64,000 bases of DNA from Paenibacillus oryzae (GTDB lineage: Bacteria; Bacillota; Bacilli; Paenibacillales; Paenibacillaceae): assembly GCF_001675045.1 (NCBI RefSeq), contig NZ_LYPA01000052.1, positions 1 to 64,000 on the forward strand, read 5' to 3'. Positions 32,867 to 43,810 of the stretch are shown here, piece by piece (within the stretch, counting starts at the first letter, position 1; every line of letters begins with the position of its first letter). Made by a program: the position numbers and the translations under genes. Below the pieces are notes generated by a model. That model was not told the DNA's origin, searched no databases, and was given only the letters and a program-made list of their open reading frames with translations.

Positions 32867-33871
32867 ATGGATGAGCGAATCATTTCCGCCAACCTGATGA
32901 TGGATGAGCAGGCGGTGGAGCTGAGTCTCCGTCCGCGTTATCTGGCTGAATATATCGGTCAGGGCAAAGCGAAGGAAAATCTGAAAATATATATCGAAGC
33001 GGCCAAGCTGCGCAAGGAAGCGCTAGATCATGTGCTGCTGTACGGGCCGCCGGGTCTGGGCAAAACAACGCTGTCCAATATTATCGCCAACGAGCTTGGC
33101 GTCAGTCTGCGCACGACTTCGGGACCCGCTATTGAAAGGCCAGGCGATTTAGCGGCGCTGCTGACCAACTTGCAGCAAGGCGATGTTTTGTTTATTGACG
33201 AAATCCACCGTCTGCACCGCTCCGTGGAGGAGGTGCTGTATCCCGCGATGGAGGATTTTGCGCTGGATATTATGATCGGGAAGGGGCCAAGCGCCCGATC
33301 CGTCCGTCTGGATCTGCCGCCTTTCACGCTGATCGGAGCAACGACGAGAGCGGGTTTGCTGTCGGCACCGCTTCGGGACCGCTTCGGGGTTGTTAGCCGT
33401 CTTGAGTTTTACAATATAGACGAGCTTGCCTTTATCGTTAGCAGGGCGGCGGAAATTTTCAATGTGGAAATCGCGGGCGAAGCCTCCGTGGAAATCGCGA
33501 TGCGTTCCCGGGGCACGCCGCGGATCGCCAACAGGCTGCTTAAACGGGTGCGAGATTTTGCACAGGTACGAGGGGATGGCATCATTACCCACTCCATAGC
33601 GCGCTCCGCCCTGGAGCTGCTTCAGGTCGACCCTATGGGGCTGGACCATATTGATGTGAAAATGCTGCAAGCCATGATGACAACCTTTGCGGGCCGTCCA
33701 GTCGGACTGGACACGATTGCGGCGTCCATCGGCGAGGAGAGCCAAACCATCGAGGATGTTTACGAGCCTTATTTGATGCAAATAGGCTTTCTTCAACGGA
33801 CCCCAAGAGGACGGATTCCGACGGACAACGCTTACCGCCACCTGGGTTATCCCATACCTGGACGGGATTGA
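32867..33871 (+). CDS. ruvB: Holliday junction DNA helicase ATPase RuvB
   Basis: A 334-residue AAA+ motor, normal length. Walker [10 protein letters not shown], Walker [10 protein letters not shown], sensor 1 IGATTRAG, the arginine finger in LRDRFG and the C-terminal winged helix ([20 protein letters not shown]) are all present. It drives branch migration with RuvA. It starts 24 bases after ruvA. Confidence 0.97.
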   Translation: MDERIISANLMMDEQAVELSLRPRYLAEYIGQGKAKENLKIYIEAAKLRKEALDHVLLYGPPGLGKTTLSNIIANELGVSLRTTSGPAIERPGDLAALLTNLQQGDVLFIDEIHRLHRSVEEVLYPAMEDFALDIMIGKGPSARSVRLDLPPFTLIGATTRAGLLSAPLRDRFGVVSRLEFYNIDELAFIVSRAAEIFNVEIAGEASVEIAMRSRGTPRIANRLLKRVRDFAQVRGDGIITHSIARSALELLQVDPMGLDHIDVKMLQAMMTTFAGRPVGLDTIAASIGEESQTIEDVYEPYLMQIGFLQRTPRGRIPTDNAYRHLGYPIPGRD

Positions 33872-33904
33872 TTACACAGTCCTGCACACGAAAGGAGTAC
33901 AATC

Positions 33905-36022
33905 GTGACCCGAACTTATACTGTCAGAAGAATGCTGCTGGCAACAGCTATTTTGCTGCTTTTTACAACCGTGATGGCTGCCGCTCCGGCGAGGGCCGCC
34001 GTGCCGACGCTTGACAATATTCGCGTAGCCCTATTTCTTCAGCTCCCGGGAAAATACACCTCCACAACGCCGGAGGCAACCTTTTCGTCTCCCGGCGGCA
34101 TGACGATTGGAATAACAGTCGGGGGCGGAGCTGCTGCTCCATGGATGACAGCGCCTGCATCGGCAAATGTCAGCCTGGCGCTGGATGATTTTAAGGTCAA
34201 GGTGCTGGAAACTGCTAATTTTGCGAACGCCTTGTCCCTTTACAAGTATTTGCAGACGGCAAGCCGCACGGCTTATCTGACCTCTCTGTCAAAGGGGGGC
34301 GCGATTCAGTATCAAGTGCTGGAGGGCGCTTATACAACGGTTGCGGAAGCTCAGGCGGGCCTTGCCCGCTGGAGCGCTGACGCCAAGCTTGCCCCGCTTA
34401 CCGGAGGCTACAAGAGCGAGCTGCAAGGCCCCTTTCATCTTGAGACGCCAGCTTACGCCAATAAAGCCGCTGCGCAAGCTGCGGCTGCCGGCTTTGGCAA
34501 CGCCGGGGTCGACGCCTGGGTAGCGGTGCGCGAAGGAAAAGGCGGAGCCTTGTATTCCGTTATGGTGGGAGCCGCGGCATCCGCGGATGCTTTGAAAACT
34601 ATTCAGGCGGCTGCGCTTAAAGCGCCGGGCGGCGCGGGACTCAAAGCGGTTGAAGCCAATTCAGCCTATCTTTTGCTCCGCAGCGACCACTCCGCCAGCC
34701 AGACGGCAGCCGCTCCCCATGAGCTGTACCAGTTTCCGGCTGGCGATATGAAGCTGTGGATCGCGCCGGCGGGCCAGCAGCCCATCAAGCTAGCGGAGCG
34801 AAGCGGCCGCACCTATCGCGGCTCCTTTGAGCTAAGCGCTGTAAATGGCAAGCTAGCAGTCGTTAACGAGCTGCCGTTTGAGCACTATCTGTATTCCGTT
34901 GTCGCCATAGAAATGTATCCATCCTGGCCTGCCGAGGCATTGAAGGCTCAGGCGGTGGCGGCACGCTCTTTTGTGCTGAATAAAGGCTTGGGCTTCCAGA
35001 TTGCGCATGTCGTAGACACCACATTAAGCCAGGCTTATTATGGAACGACGGCGGAACAGCCGTCCGCGACGGCAGCGGTTGACGCAACAAAGGGCGAGGT
35101 AGCTTTGTATGACGGCAAAGTAATTGAGGCTATTTATTCCTCCAGCGGCGGCGGCATGACGGCGGACGCATCGGAAGCTTGGGGCAATACAGTCCCATAT
35201 TTGCAGCCCGCAGCCAGTCCCGACCAGATTTCTGAAGCAGCCCTCCTTAACTGGCATCGCGTTGTGCTGGACAGCGGCGAAACGGGTTATATTCGCGGCG
35301 ATCTCGTTAAAGATACGGGAAGAAAAAACGAAGCGGGAGCCCGCATTCTTGAAACAACGACGGACGGCATCAATGTGCGGAGACATCCCATCATTCAGGA
35401 TACTGTACCCGTTGTTGCCGGAATCGGCAAAGGACAAACGGTGATTGAAATTGATTCCGTTATTGAATCCAATCCTATGAACTGGGAGCGCGGTCCTTTT
35501 ACCGGAGAAGAAATGGCGACGGCTATCAATGCCCGCGTCAGCGATAAGATTAATGGGCTGGTTACATCCATTGCCGTGAGCAAGCGCGGCCCTTCCGGCA
35601 GGGTCACGGAAATAACCGTTAACGGCAAAGCCGTTGCTGTTAGCTCGCCGGACGGATTACGCTCCGTGCTTGGAGTTGGCGGCTCGCTGCCAAGCACCAA
35701 GTTCGAGATTGAGGAAACCGGCAAAATGACGGTTTTGGGAGCGGGAGGCCAAACCGATACGCGCACCGGAAGCGCGCCGTTGTATGTTATGGGCAGCGAC
35801 GGCAGGGCAACAGCCTTTAATGGCGAATATGTGTATGCCGGAGACGGCAAAGGAAATGTTCGCGCCGCAACATCGGCTCCCGGCTTTGCTTTTTCCGGAC
35901 AAGGCTTCGGCCACGGCGTAGGCATGTCCCAATTCGGAGCTTACAGCCTGGCTCAGCAAGGGTATGACTATCAATATATTTTGCAATACTACTATAAAGG
36001 CATAACGATTGCTAAGGAATAA
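33905..36022 (+). CDS. SpoIID/LytB-domain protein with SPOR-like repeats
   Basis: A 705-residue exported protein with a signal peptide (about 1-32, ending APARA). Residues 95-250 contain two SPOR-like repeats that could bind denuded peptidoglycan. The SpoIID domain begins near 275 (LPFEHYLYSVVAIEMYPSWP, KAQAVAARSF, IYSSSGGGMTADASEAWG), is interrupted by an SH3-like segment (about 455-520, GYIRGDLVKD and INVRRHPI), and ends with GFGHGVGMSQFGAYSLAQQG. SpoIID is a lytic transglycosylase acting in engulfment. The catalytic Glu is in VAIEMYP. This gene sits between ruvB and queA and is probably a paralogue of spoIID, not spoIID itself. GTG start, RBS AAAGGAG. Confidence 0.83.
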   Translation: MTRTYTVRRMLLATAILLLFTTVMAAAPARAAVPTLDNIRVALFLQLPGKYTSTTPEATFSSPGGMTIGITVGGGAAAPWMTAPASANVSLALDDFKVKVLETANFANALSLYKYLQTASRTAYLTSLSKGGAIQYQVLEGAYTTVAEAQAGLARWSADAKLAPLTGGYKSELQGPFHLETPAYANKAAAQAAAAGFGNAGVDAWVAVREGKGGALYSVMVGAAASADALKTIQAAALKAPGGAGLKAVEANSAYLLLRSDHSASQTAAAPHELYQFPAGDMKLWIAPAGQQPIKLAERSGRTYRGSFELSAVNGKLAVVNELPFEHYLYSVVAIEMYPSWPAEALKAQAVAARSFVLNKGLGFQIAHVVDTTLSQAYYGTTAEQPSATAAVDATKGEVALYDGKVIEAIYSSSGGGMTADASEAWGNTVPYLQPAASPDQISEAALLNWHRVVLDSGETGYIRGDLVKDTGRKNEAGARILETTTDGINVRRHPIIQDTVPVVAGIGKGQTVIEIDSVIESNPMNWERGPFTGEEMATAINARVSDKINGLVTSIAVSKRGPSGRVTEITVNGKAVAVSSPDGLRSVLGVGGSLPSTKFEIEETGKMTVLGAGGQTDTRTGSAPLYVMGSDGRATAFNGEYVYAGDGKGNVRAATSAPGFAFSGQGFGHGVGMSQFGAYSLAQQGYDYQYILQYYYKGITIAKE

Positions 36023-36038
36023 GGAATGGTAACCTGCG

Positions 36039-37085
36039 ATGAATGTAGATTGGTTTGACTTTGAACTGCCGGAGGAATTGATCGCCCAAACGCCTCTCGC
36101 CGACCGTACCTCCTCCCGCCTGCTTTCTCTAAATCGGGCAAGCGGAAAAATCAGCCATGGCGGCTTTACGGATTTGGCGGAGCTGCTGCAAGAGGGCGAT
36201 GTGCTCGTTCTTAACAATACAAGAGTTATTCCCGCTCGTTTGATGGGCGTCAAAAGCGATACGGGCGCAAAGGTGGAGCTATTGCTGCTTAAACGGCTCG
36301 AAGGCGATACCTGGGAAGCGCTGGCGAAACCCGCAAAACGGCTGAAAACGGGAACGGTTATTCATTTTGGCGATGATGGAAGCGGCAAACCGCTGATGAA
36401 AGCCGAAATTATAGCGGAAGGCGATATGGGAAGCCGGCATATTTTATTCAGGTATGAGGGCATTTTTCAGGAATTGCTTGATCGATTGGGCGAAATGCCG
36501 CTGCCACCTTATATTAAGGAAACACTGGCAGAGCGCGAGCGTTATCAAACGGTTTATTCCCGCCACGAGGGCTCGGCTGCCGCGCCGACGGCCGGACTTC
36601 ATTTTACGGAAGCATTTCTGGACAATTTGCAAAAACGCGGCATTCAACTGGCCTATGTGACGCTTCATGTGGGATTGGGAACCTTTCGCCCCATGTCCGC
36701 CGAAACGGTGGAGGAGCATGAAATGCATGCGGAATATTACGAGCTGGATGAAGAAAATGCCGCTATTCTGGAGGTCGCAAGAAGGGAAGGACGGAGAATC
36801 GTTGCCGTAGGCACAACTTCCGCTCGCACGCTGGAAACCGTAGCTTCACGGTTCCCGGATACGCCGCTTGAAGCATGCAGCGGCTGGACCTCTATTTTTA
36901 TTTATCCCGGGTACACCTTCAAGCTGGTTAACGCGCTAGTTACCAATTTTCATCTGCCGAAGTCAACGCTGGTGATGCTAGTTAGCGCCTTGGCCGGCCG
37001 CGATGCCGTCATGAAGGCCTATAGCGAAGCGATTCAAAGGCAATACCGCTTCTTCAGCTTTGGCGACGCCATGTTTATTTATTAA
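36039..37085 (+). CDS. queA: S-adenosylmethionine:tRNA ribosyltransferase-isomerase
   Basis: A 348-residue enzyme that transfers and isomerises the ribose of AdoMet onto preQ1 in tRNA to form epoxyqueuosine. Family signatures are [49 protein letters not shown] and, near the end, [18 protein letters not shown]. Length is normal. It is 17 bases after the SpoIID-like gene and is followed after 304 bases by tgt, the enzyme that inserts preQ1. Confidence 0.96.
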   Translation: MNVDWFDFELPEELIAQTPLADRTSSRLLSLNRASGKISHGGFTDLAELLQEGDVLVLNNTRVIPARLMGVKSDTGAKVELLLLKRLEGDTWEALAKPAKRLKTGTVIHFGDDGSGKPLMKAEIIAEGDMGSRHILFRYEGIFQELLDRLGEMPLPPYIKETLAERERYQTVYSRHEGSAAAPTAGLHFTEAFLDNLQKRGIQLAYVTLHVGLGTFRPMSAETVEEHEMHAEYYELDEENAAILEVARREGRRIVAVGTTSARTLETVASRFPDTPLEACSGWTSIFIYPGYTFKLVNALVTNFHLPKSTLVMLVSALAGRDAVMKAYSEAIQRQYRFFSFGDAMFIY

Positions 37086-37103
37086 TAGTTTTTTCCCGTA
37101 TAA

Positions 37104-37282
37104 CGGACATTGCTGACCGCCAGAGCTCTAAATGACAGCTTTGGCTTCAGCTAACGGTCATTCTTGTCCTTAAGACGCTTAAAAGCTGTGTTTTGAGGCT
37201 GATTTTTAGGTTATACGGTCATGCATGACCATTATAAATGGCTAATCCATCAAATTAGGTCTGTAAGGGTCATGGTTGTCCG
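37104..37282. repeat. four-box palindrome element, copy B
   Basis: Boxes start at 37104 (CGGACATTGCTGACCG), 37155 (CGGTCATTCTTGTCC), 37216 (CGGTCATGCATGACC) and 37267 (GGGTCATGGTTGTCCG): spacing 51-61-51, total 179 nt, as in the other two copies. Adjacent half-boxes pair, for example TGACCG of box 1 with CGGTCA of box 2 and ATGACC of box 3 with GGGTCAT of box 4. It fills most of the 304-base gap between queA and tgt and would be transcribed if they share a message. Confidence 0.8.
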
Positions 37283-37386
37283 TAAGCTTGCGGCTAGCGT
37301 TCCGCCTGTAAATCCCTTAGCATTTGCGACTTGCACCTGCACTTAGTCCGGGTCAAGTATAAACATTAACAAGACAGGAAGCGTGA

Positions 37387-38523
<1,137 letters not shown>

Positions 38524-38537
38524 AAGGGGTGAAAGAT

Positions 38538-38858
38538 ATGACAAATTTTATAGCTACACAAACTGCGGGAGAGCCGATGGGCATCTTTAATATGGTATGG
38601 CCGTTCCTTCTAATGTTCGCCGTATTCTATTTCTTCTTAATTCGTCCCCAGCAGAAAAAGCAAAAGCAGCGTACTTCCATGCTTAATCAAATCAAAAAAG
38701 GCGATAAAATTACGACGATCGGCGGTCTGCACGGTACTGTCGTGGAGCTGACAGACGATACTGTCGTCATCCGCGTAAACGACACAACCAAAATGACGTT
38801 TGAGCGCAGCGCAGTCAACACGATCGTAAGCTCCGCTCCAACTGCGGCGTCCGAGTAA
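38538..38858 (+). CDS. yajC: preprotein translocase subunit YajC
   Basis: A 106-residue protein with one N-terminal transmembrane helix (MVWPFLLMFAVFYFFLIRPQ) and the conserved cytoplasmic motif QQKKQKQRTSMLNQIKKGDK then ITTIGGLHGTVVEL. YajC associates with SecDF and SecYEG. ATG 38538 is chosen because AAGGGGTG lies 8 bases before it. secD and secF are about 4 kb downstream. A strong terminator follows. Confidence 0.94.
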   Translation: MTNFIATQTAGEPMGIFNMVWPFLLMFAVFYFFLIRPQQKKQKQRTSMLNQIKKGDKITTIGGLHGTVVELTDDTVVIRVNDTTKMTFERSAVNTIVSSAPTAASE

Positions 38859-38885
38859 CACAGAAGCCATTTGCAAAATACATAC

Positions 38886-38961
38886 GGAAGCCTTCCCCTG
38901 CAACGGCCATGCGCATTCACACGCATACAAGCCGTATAGCCGGGGAAGGCTTCTGTTTTTT
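38886..38961 (+). terminator. terminator after tgt-yajC
   Basis: GAAGCCTTCCCC pairs perfectly with GGGGAAGGCTTC, with a further inner GGC/GCC pairing, followed by TGTTTTTTG. Strong. Confidence 0.88.
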
Positions 38962-39000
38962 GTTAATTGGACATTGAAGCTTATGCAGCTGTGTCACCCT

Positions 39001-39393
39001 TCACTTGCGCATATTAACGCCAACCATTCCTCCCAGGGAGCCGGTCAGCAGCGCTGTGCCCAGCATAATGAGGCTATCCCACGAAAATCCGCCGTTGGCG
39101 GCAAGAAAGCTGACGATGATGACAACGATGCCATACAGCAGCCCCAGCATGCCTCCGTTATACCAGCCTTTTTTCTCCGATCGTTTGCCCGCGGCCAGTC
39201 CGCCGGCAAGCGAGCAGACGCCATGTACAATAAGCGCATACGAGCCTAGCTCGCTTTCCTTCATGGACGTAAAATGCAGCAGCAGCGAAAGCGCCAAAGC
39301 TCCGACAGCAAGCCAGATCAAGGCAAATGCAATTCCCGCAAGCAGCGGATAGCCGATGACAGGGGATTTTGGATTTGATTTGACGGAACTCAT
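39001..39393 (-). CDS. TIGR04086-family membrane protein (YrzE-like)
   Basis: A 130-residue protein with four hydrophobic segments: LLAGIAFALIWLAVGALALS, YALIVHGVCSLAGGLAAG, GGMLGLLYGIVVIIVSFL and LIMLGTALLTGSLGGMVG. A short basic loop GKRSEKKGW follows helix 2. Function unknown. The ATG at 39393 is preferred because AGGAGG lies 6 bases before it, while an ATG two codons earlier abuts the RBS. The same position (near yajC, DUF421 and spoVB) is kept in B. subtilis, where the gene is yrzE. Confidence 0.8.
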   Translation of the reverse strand: MSSVKSNPKSPVIGYPLLAGIAFALIWLAVGALALSLLLHFTSMKESELGSYALIVHGVCSLAGGLAAGKRSEKKGWYNGGMLGLLYGIVVIIVSFLAANGGFSWDSLIMLGTALLTGSLGGMVGVNMRK

Positions 39394-39444
39394 GCTCATC
39401 CTCCTATTCTTGGAACACCATTTTTGAATGATCTCATCCATTGT

Positions 39445-39470
39445 GTTTCAAAAAGACCGGTTTTCAGTTC
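39445..39470. repeat. left-end remnant of the 167-nt element
   Basis: GTTTCAAAAAGACCGGTTTTCAGT closely matches the left end of the 167-nt element (GTTCAAAAAGGCCGGTTTCC), but the rest of the unit is missing. It lies in the 255-base gap between the YrzE-like gene and the DUF421 gene, which otherwise holds nothing I can assign. Confidence 0.5.
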
Positions 39471-39648
39471 TGCCTCTTAGTAGTACAACTTATGGCATTG
39501 CTGGTCCAAATAGTACACGTCCTGCCAGAAATTCGCGTTAGTTCATCTGCATGAGCCAAGTGGTGGGGGGTGAGAATAGCCTTACATGGCTGAGTCTGCA
39601 CAGCAGAGTAACGGAATCAGCCTGTGATGATGGAGGAGGCGCTGTATT

Positions 39649-40413
39649 TTGGAAACATGGAATCTGCTGATTCGGACGATCGCCATCTATTTTATTGTAT
39701 TTCTGATCCTGCGGATGATGGGCAAACGAGAAATTGGCAAGCTGTCCGTGCTTGACCTTGTCATTTCAGTTATGGTTGCCGAAATCGCAGTTTTAGTCAT
39801 TGAAGATACGGATCGTTCCATGTGGGATGGCATCGTTCCTATGCTTGTTTTGCTTGCCATTCAGGTTGGCACAGCCTTGTTGTCCTTGAACAACCGGAAA
39901 ATAAGACTGCTGTTTGACGGAACGCCCAGCGTAATTGTGGATAAAGGGAAAATTAATCGCGATGTTATGCGTAAGCAACGATACAATCTCGACGATTTGC
40001 TGTTGCAGTTGAGGGAGAATAAAATCACATCCATTGCTGACGTCGAATTTGCCATTCTGGAAACAAGCGGCAAGCTTTCCGTCATTCCGAAGGTGCAGGA
40101 TGAGGATTCCGATTCCGGCGAGAGCGGCGAAAACAATAGCTTGGGCTTGTCAGGCAATAATGAAAGGGTCAAGGAAGAGTCTGCAAGCAGCAAGCTGATT
40201 CCGCCGGGCTTTCGTTATGAGATTTTGCCTATTCCCCTTATTATGGACGGCAAGGTGCAGGATGAAAATTTGAGCAAAATAGAAAAAACGCGCTTTTGGC
40301 TAAAAAATGCAATTCAGGAGCAAGGCGCCCATGACTTCAAGGAGGTTTTCCTGTGTACAATTGATCACAGAGGAAAGCTTTTTGTCGATATCCATCGCAA
40401 AAAAAGGGGCTAA
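39649..40413 (+). CDS. DUF421-family membrane protein (YrbG/YetF-like)
   Basis: A 254-residue protein: three N-terminal hydrophobic segments (residues 5-80), then a soluble region with the DUF421 signature KREIGKLSVLDLVISVMVAE early on and RKIRLLFDGTPSVIVDKGKI, NRDVMRKQRYNLDDLLLQLR and FAILETSGKLSVIPK. B. subtilis YetF-type proteins are inner spore-membrane components; the exact role is unknown. TTG start chosen for GGAGGAGG 9 bases upstream. Same neighbourhood as B. subtilis yrbG. Confidence 0.85.
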   Translation: METWNLLIRTIAIYFIVFLILRMMGKREIGKLSVLDLVISVMVAEIAVLVIEDTDRSMWDGIVPMLVLLAIQVGTALLSLNNRKIRLLFDGTPSVIVDKGKINRDVMRKQRYNLDDLLLQLRENKITSIADVEFAILETSGKLSVIPKVQDEDSDSGESGENNSLGLSGNNERVKEESASSKLIPPGFRYEILPIPLIMDGKVQDENLSKIEKTRFWLKNAIQEQGAHDFKEVFLCTIDHRGKLFVDIHRKKRG

Positions 40414-40491
40414 GACATCTGAGCCAGCAACCTTGGGCGAGATGGCGATTTGGCGGCGACGGATGAGCTTATGCGTGCTGGCATTTGTCTT

Positions 40492-42075
40492 TCAGGATTT
40501 AAACAACGTTCCCAGCCAGGGAATCCGGGTTAAATCATGCCTGTCTATGAGCCCCAGAAGCACCATTAACAGCAGGTATAAGACGACTCCGGCAAAGGAT
40601 GCGGCCAGCAGGGCCAGCCATTCTGCAGAAAGCGGCATAGCGCCCATCAGCCACCGGGAAGCTGCTGCCATAATGAGCATGGACGCCCCGACTTTAATAA
40701 AATCGGGAAAAGCCATGCGAAAGCCGATATAGCGCATTACGCTGTAGGCATGCAGCAGGGTAACCAGCACAATGTTGACGCTGATTGCAATAAGCGCCCC
40801 GTTAATGCCAAGCTCCGGCTTAGAGGCAAGCTGAATAATGAGCACCAGCTTGACGACGGCTCCGATAAAGGTATTGAGCAAGGCTGCGCCCGGCTTGTCC
40901 AAAGCCTGGAGCGCGGCCTGAAGCGGCGCCTGTAGATAAATGAATATCGCAACAGGGGCAAGCAGGCGAAGCATGGAGGCATATTCTCCATGATCATAAA
41001 TGATTTCGCACAGAGGCGCTGCAAAAATGGCCATCACAACAACAAAGGGCGCTCCGGAAACGAGAGCAATCCGCATGGACTGATGCAGTCGCTTGTGAAT
41101 AAGCGCGTGATCGCCGCGGGCTGCGGCCTCCGAAAGAGAAGGAACAAGCGAAACGGCCAATGAATACGTCAAAGCGGTAGGCAGCAGCACCAGCGGAATA
41201 ATCATACCCTGCAGCGCGCCGTATTGTGCGGTGGCCAGTCCCGTTGCAATGCCGGCGATGGCCAGGCTTTTGGCTGTAAAAATGGATTCCAGCAAATAAG
41301 AAACCGAACCCACCAGCTTGCTGCCTGTTACGGGAATGGAAAGCCTCAGCAGGCGACGGAGCACAAAGGACGGCGAATAAGCGCGGCTTGCCGATTTTTC
41401 TCCATTTGCGCCCGCCGTATTTTCCGTTTGCCGCTCGCCGCTTTTTTTGGCGGATACATATTTCCAGTACAACACAAGCAGCGCCGCTACTTCTCCCGCA
41501 ACAACGCCAAGCATGGCCCCGGCCGAAGCCCATTCAAGCCCCCTGGGAAGCAGGAGCCAGGCAAAGGCCATGGAACCGATAATCCGCACAACCGTTTCCA
41601 CGGTTTGCGATACCGCGCTTGGGATCATATTTTGTTTTCCCTGGAAGTAGCCCCGGTAAACAGAGGAAACTCCGACAATAAGGAGCATGGGCGACATCAT
41701 CAGGAAGGTATAATAAACCCGGGTGTCCGGCATCAGATGGCGGATAATAAACGGAGCAAACAGCAGCATGCCCATTGTCAGCACAACAGCAAGGACGATA
41801 GCCAGTCCCATCGCCGTGCGAAAAATGGACTGAACGCGCCGTTTATCTCCCTGCGACTCCGCTTCGGCAATCCATTTGGCCACTGCCAGCGGTATGCCCC
41901 CGGTTATAAACGTCAGAAGCACAATCAGAAACGGATAGGAGAGCTGATAGATTCCGACTCCTTCCGCGCCGATGATTCTGGGCAGCGCGATTCGCGGTGC
42001 AAAGCCTAGCAGCCGGTTGATGATTCCGGCGGCAAGCAAGATCATAGCGCCTTTAATAAACGATTGCTTTGTCAT
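40492..42075 (-). CDS. spoVB: stage V sporulation protein B, lipid flippase family
   Basis: A 527-residue membrane protein of the MATE/MurJ-like polysaccharide flippase family with about 14 helices. The N-terminus MTKQSFIKGAMILLAAGIIN, then RIIGAEGVGIYQLSYPFLI, TGGIPLAVAKWIAEAE and YRGYFQGKQNMIPSAVSQ are typical of SpoVB, required for spore cortex synthesis. A polar loop at about 215-235 separates the halves. It is convergent with the DUF421 gene and divergent from comN, the same order as in B. subtilis, which favours spoVB over other flippases. Confidence 0.9.
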   Translation of the reverse strand: MTKQSFIKGAMILLAAGIINRLLGFAPRIALPRIIGAEGVGIYQLSYPFLIVLLTFITGGIPLAVAKWIAEAESQGDKRRVQSIFRTAMGLAIVLAVVLTMGMLLFAPFIIRHLMPDTRVYYTFLMMSPMLLIVGVSSVYRGYFQGKQNMIPSAVSQTVETVVRIIGSMAFAWLLLPRGLEWASAGAMLGVVAGEVAALLVLYWKYVSAKKSGERQTENTAGANGEKSASRAYSPSFVLRRLLRLSIPVTGSKLVGSVSYLLESIFTAKSLAIAGIATGLATAQYGALQGMIIPLVLLPTALTYSLAVSLVPSLSEAAARGDHALIHKRLHQSMRIALVSGAPFVVVMAIFAAPLCEIIYDHGEYASMLRLLAPVAIFIYLQAPLQAALQALDKPGAALLNTFIGAVVKLVLIIQLASKPELGINGALIAISVNIVLVTLLHAYSVMRYIGFRMAFPDFIKVGASMLIMAAASRWLMGAMPLSAEWLALLAASFAGVVLYLLLMVLLGLIDRHDLTRIPWLGTLFKS

Positions 42076-42244
42076 GGGGGATAACTCATCTCCTTGTCCC
42101 GATTCCGTCGCAGACTTGTACTATCACTTTATGCGCGGCGGATGACTTTCCATGTCATCCATTTTTCTCCTTGCCGCTATTGGCAGGAGAATGACGGGTT
42201 CGAAGCGAATAGAAGAAAGAGGATGAAACGTAGGGAGGCGAGTC

Positions 42245-42487
42245 ATGACTGAGGAACTGAAATGGGATGCGGAAATAGAGGAGCTTTGTTGCAGCAAGGC
42301 AGAGGAATTCCGGATGCTGGGATACGAGCATGTGGCAGGCAAGGACGTTTGGGAGTGCGTCAGCGCCCGCTATGCCAAAACCGGACAGCCTGCTCTGCAC
42401 AGAATCGTCAATGATATTTTGTCGCTGAAAGCAACGCAGTTTATGAACGCCTTGACGCTAAATGCGATGAAGGGAACCGGATTCTGA
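42245..42487 (+). CDS. comN: post-transcriptional regulator ComN
   Basis: An 80-residue soluble protein. It matches ComN (YrzD): EEFRMLGYEHVAGKDVWECV, then RIVNDILSLKATQFMNALTL. In B. subtilis ComN binds the comE operon message and helps place it at the cell pole and septum, affecting competence. It lies between spoVB and secD as in B. subtilis. GGGAGGCG precedes the ATG. Confidence 0.85.
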   Translation: MTEELKWDAEIEELCCSKAEEFRMLGYEHVAGKDVWECVSARYAKTGQPALHRIVNDILSLKATQFMNALTLNAMKGTGF

Positions 42488-42568
42488 GGAAGACGGTTCT
42501 TTCTTTTTGACTCGTTTTTGGTGCATCTGTATAATGGGAATATTGAGAACTTAGGAGGGAACAGACAT

Positions 42569-43810
42569 ATGTTCGGGAAGAGACTATTTGCCTTCCTCGG
42601 TGTAGTGGTAATTTTGTTCGGCGTAATCGCCTGGACAAGCCCTGCGCTTGTGAAAAATGTGAAGTTAGGGCTGGATTTGAAAGGCGGCTTCGAGGTGCTG
42701 TATGAAGCTTCGCCATTCGAAGGCGATGCCACGGCCCTGACGCAGGAATCGCTGAAGCAAACGGCTAACAGCCTGCTTAAGCGGATCGACGCAAGCGGCA
42801 TCGAGGAGCCGGAAATTACTACAGAGGGGACCAACCGCATTCGCGTGCGACTGGCAGGCGTTACCAATGAAGAAGAAGTGCGCGAGCTTTTGGCCAAACC
42901 GATCAATTTGACCTTCCGCGCCCCAGACGGTACGGTAAAGCTTGACGGACGGGATTTTGTGGAAAACGGCGCAGGCATCGGACATGATAGTCTGAATAAG
43001 CCGATGGTTACCATCGAGCTGAAGGATGCAAGCAAGTTTGAAAAGGTAACAACGGAATTGTTGGGCCAATACCTGGCTATTTATCTCGACGAGGAGGAAA
43101 TTTCCGCGCCGCAGATTCAGCAGGTTATCGCCAGCAAAAGCGCAACTATTACGCTGGGCCAAAACGGCACCATGCAGGAAGCACGTGAATTGCGCGATCT
43201 GATCAACATGGGCGCGCTGCCGCTTAAGCTGACCGAGAAATACGCACAAAGCGTTGGCGCCAAGCTTGGTATGGAATCGCTGAAGGATACCGTTACGGCG
43301 GGCATCATCGGCTCCCTGCTTGTTCTTGTATTTATGGTGGTTATTTACCGTTTGCCCGGCGTTGTGGCTGCGGTAACGATTATTTCCTACGCGTGGCTGC
43401 TGCTGCTGGTCATGGAGCTGCTGAACACGACGCTTACGCTTCCGGGCATCGCGGCCTTTGTACTCGGCGTCGGTATGGCGGTTGACGCCAATATTATTAC
43501 GGCGGAGAGAATCAAAGAGGAAATCCGCAGTGGCAAAAGTATGTTTTCATCGCTTAAAACTGGCTCCAAAAACTCGTTCCGTACGATTATGGACGCCAAC
43601 CTTACCAGCATCATCGCTAGCGTTGTGCTTTATTTTATCGGCGACGGCGCGATCAAGGGCTTTGCGTTAACCCTGATTTTTAGTACGCTCGTCAGCATCT
43701 TGACCAATATCTATCTGGCGCGTATTTTGCTGACCCTCCTTGTACGCAACAACAAGCTGCTCAAGCCGGGATATTTTGGCGTAAAGGAGAGTGACGTTCG
43801 TGCGCTTTGA
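42569..43810 (+). CDS. secD: protein translocase subunit SecD
   Basis: A 413-residue membrane protein. N-terminal helix (residues 5-25), the motif LGLDLKGGFEVLYEA, a P1 head domain of about 200 residues outside the membrane, then five helices with VFMVVIYRLPGVVAAVTIIS and GMAVDANIITAERIKEEIRSG. SecDF uses proton flow to pull exported proteins outward. AGGAGGG lies 10 bases before ATG 42569. B. subtilis has a fused SecDF; here the two halves are separate genes that overlap by 11 bases. Confidence 0.94.
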   Translation: MFGKRLFAFLGVVVILFGVIAWTSPALVKNVKLGLDLKGGFEVLYEASPFEGDATALTQESLKQTANSLLKRIDASGIEEPEITTEGTNRIRVRLAGVTNEEEVRELLAKPINLTFRAPDGTVKLDGRDFVENGAGIGHDSLNKPMVTIELKDASKFEKVTTELLGQYLAIYLDEEEISAPQIQQVIASKSATITLGQNGTMQEARELRDLINMGALPLKLTEKYAQSVGAKLGMESLKDTVTAGIIGSLLVLVFMVVIYRLPGVVAAVTIISYAWLLLLVMELLNTTLTLPGIAAFVLGVGMAVDANIITAERIKEEIRSGKSMFSSLKTGSKNSFRTIMDANLTSIIASVVLYFIGDGAIKGFALTLIFSTLVSILTNIYLARILLTLLVRNNKLLKPGYFGVKESDVRAL

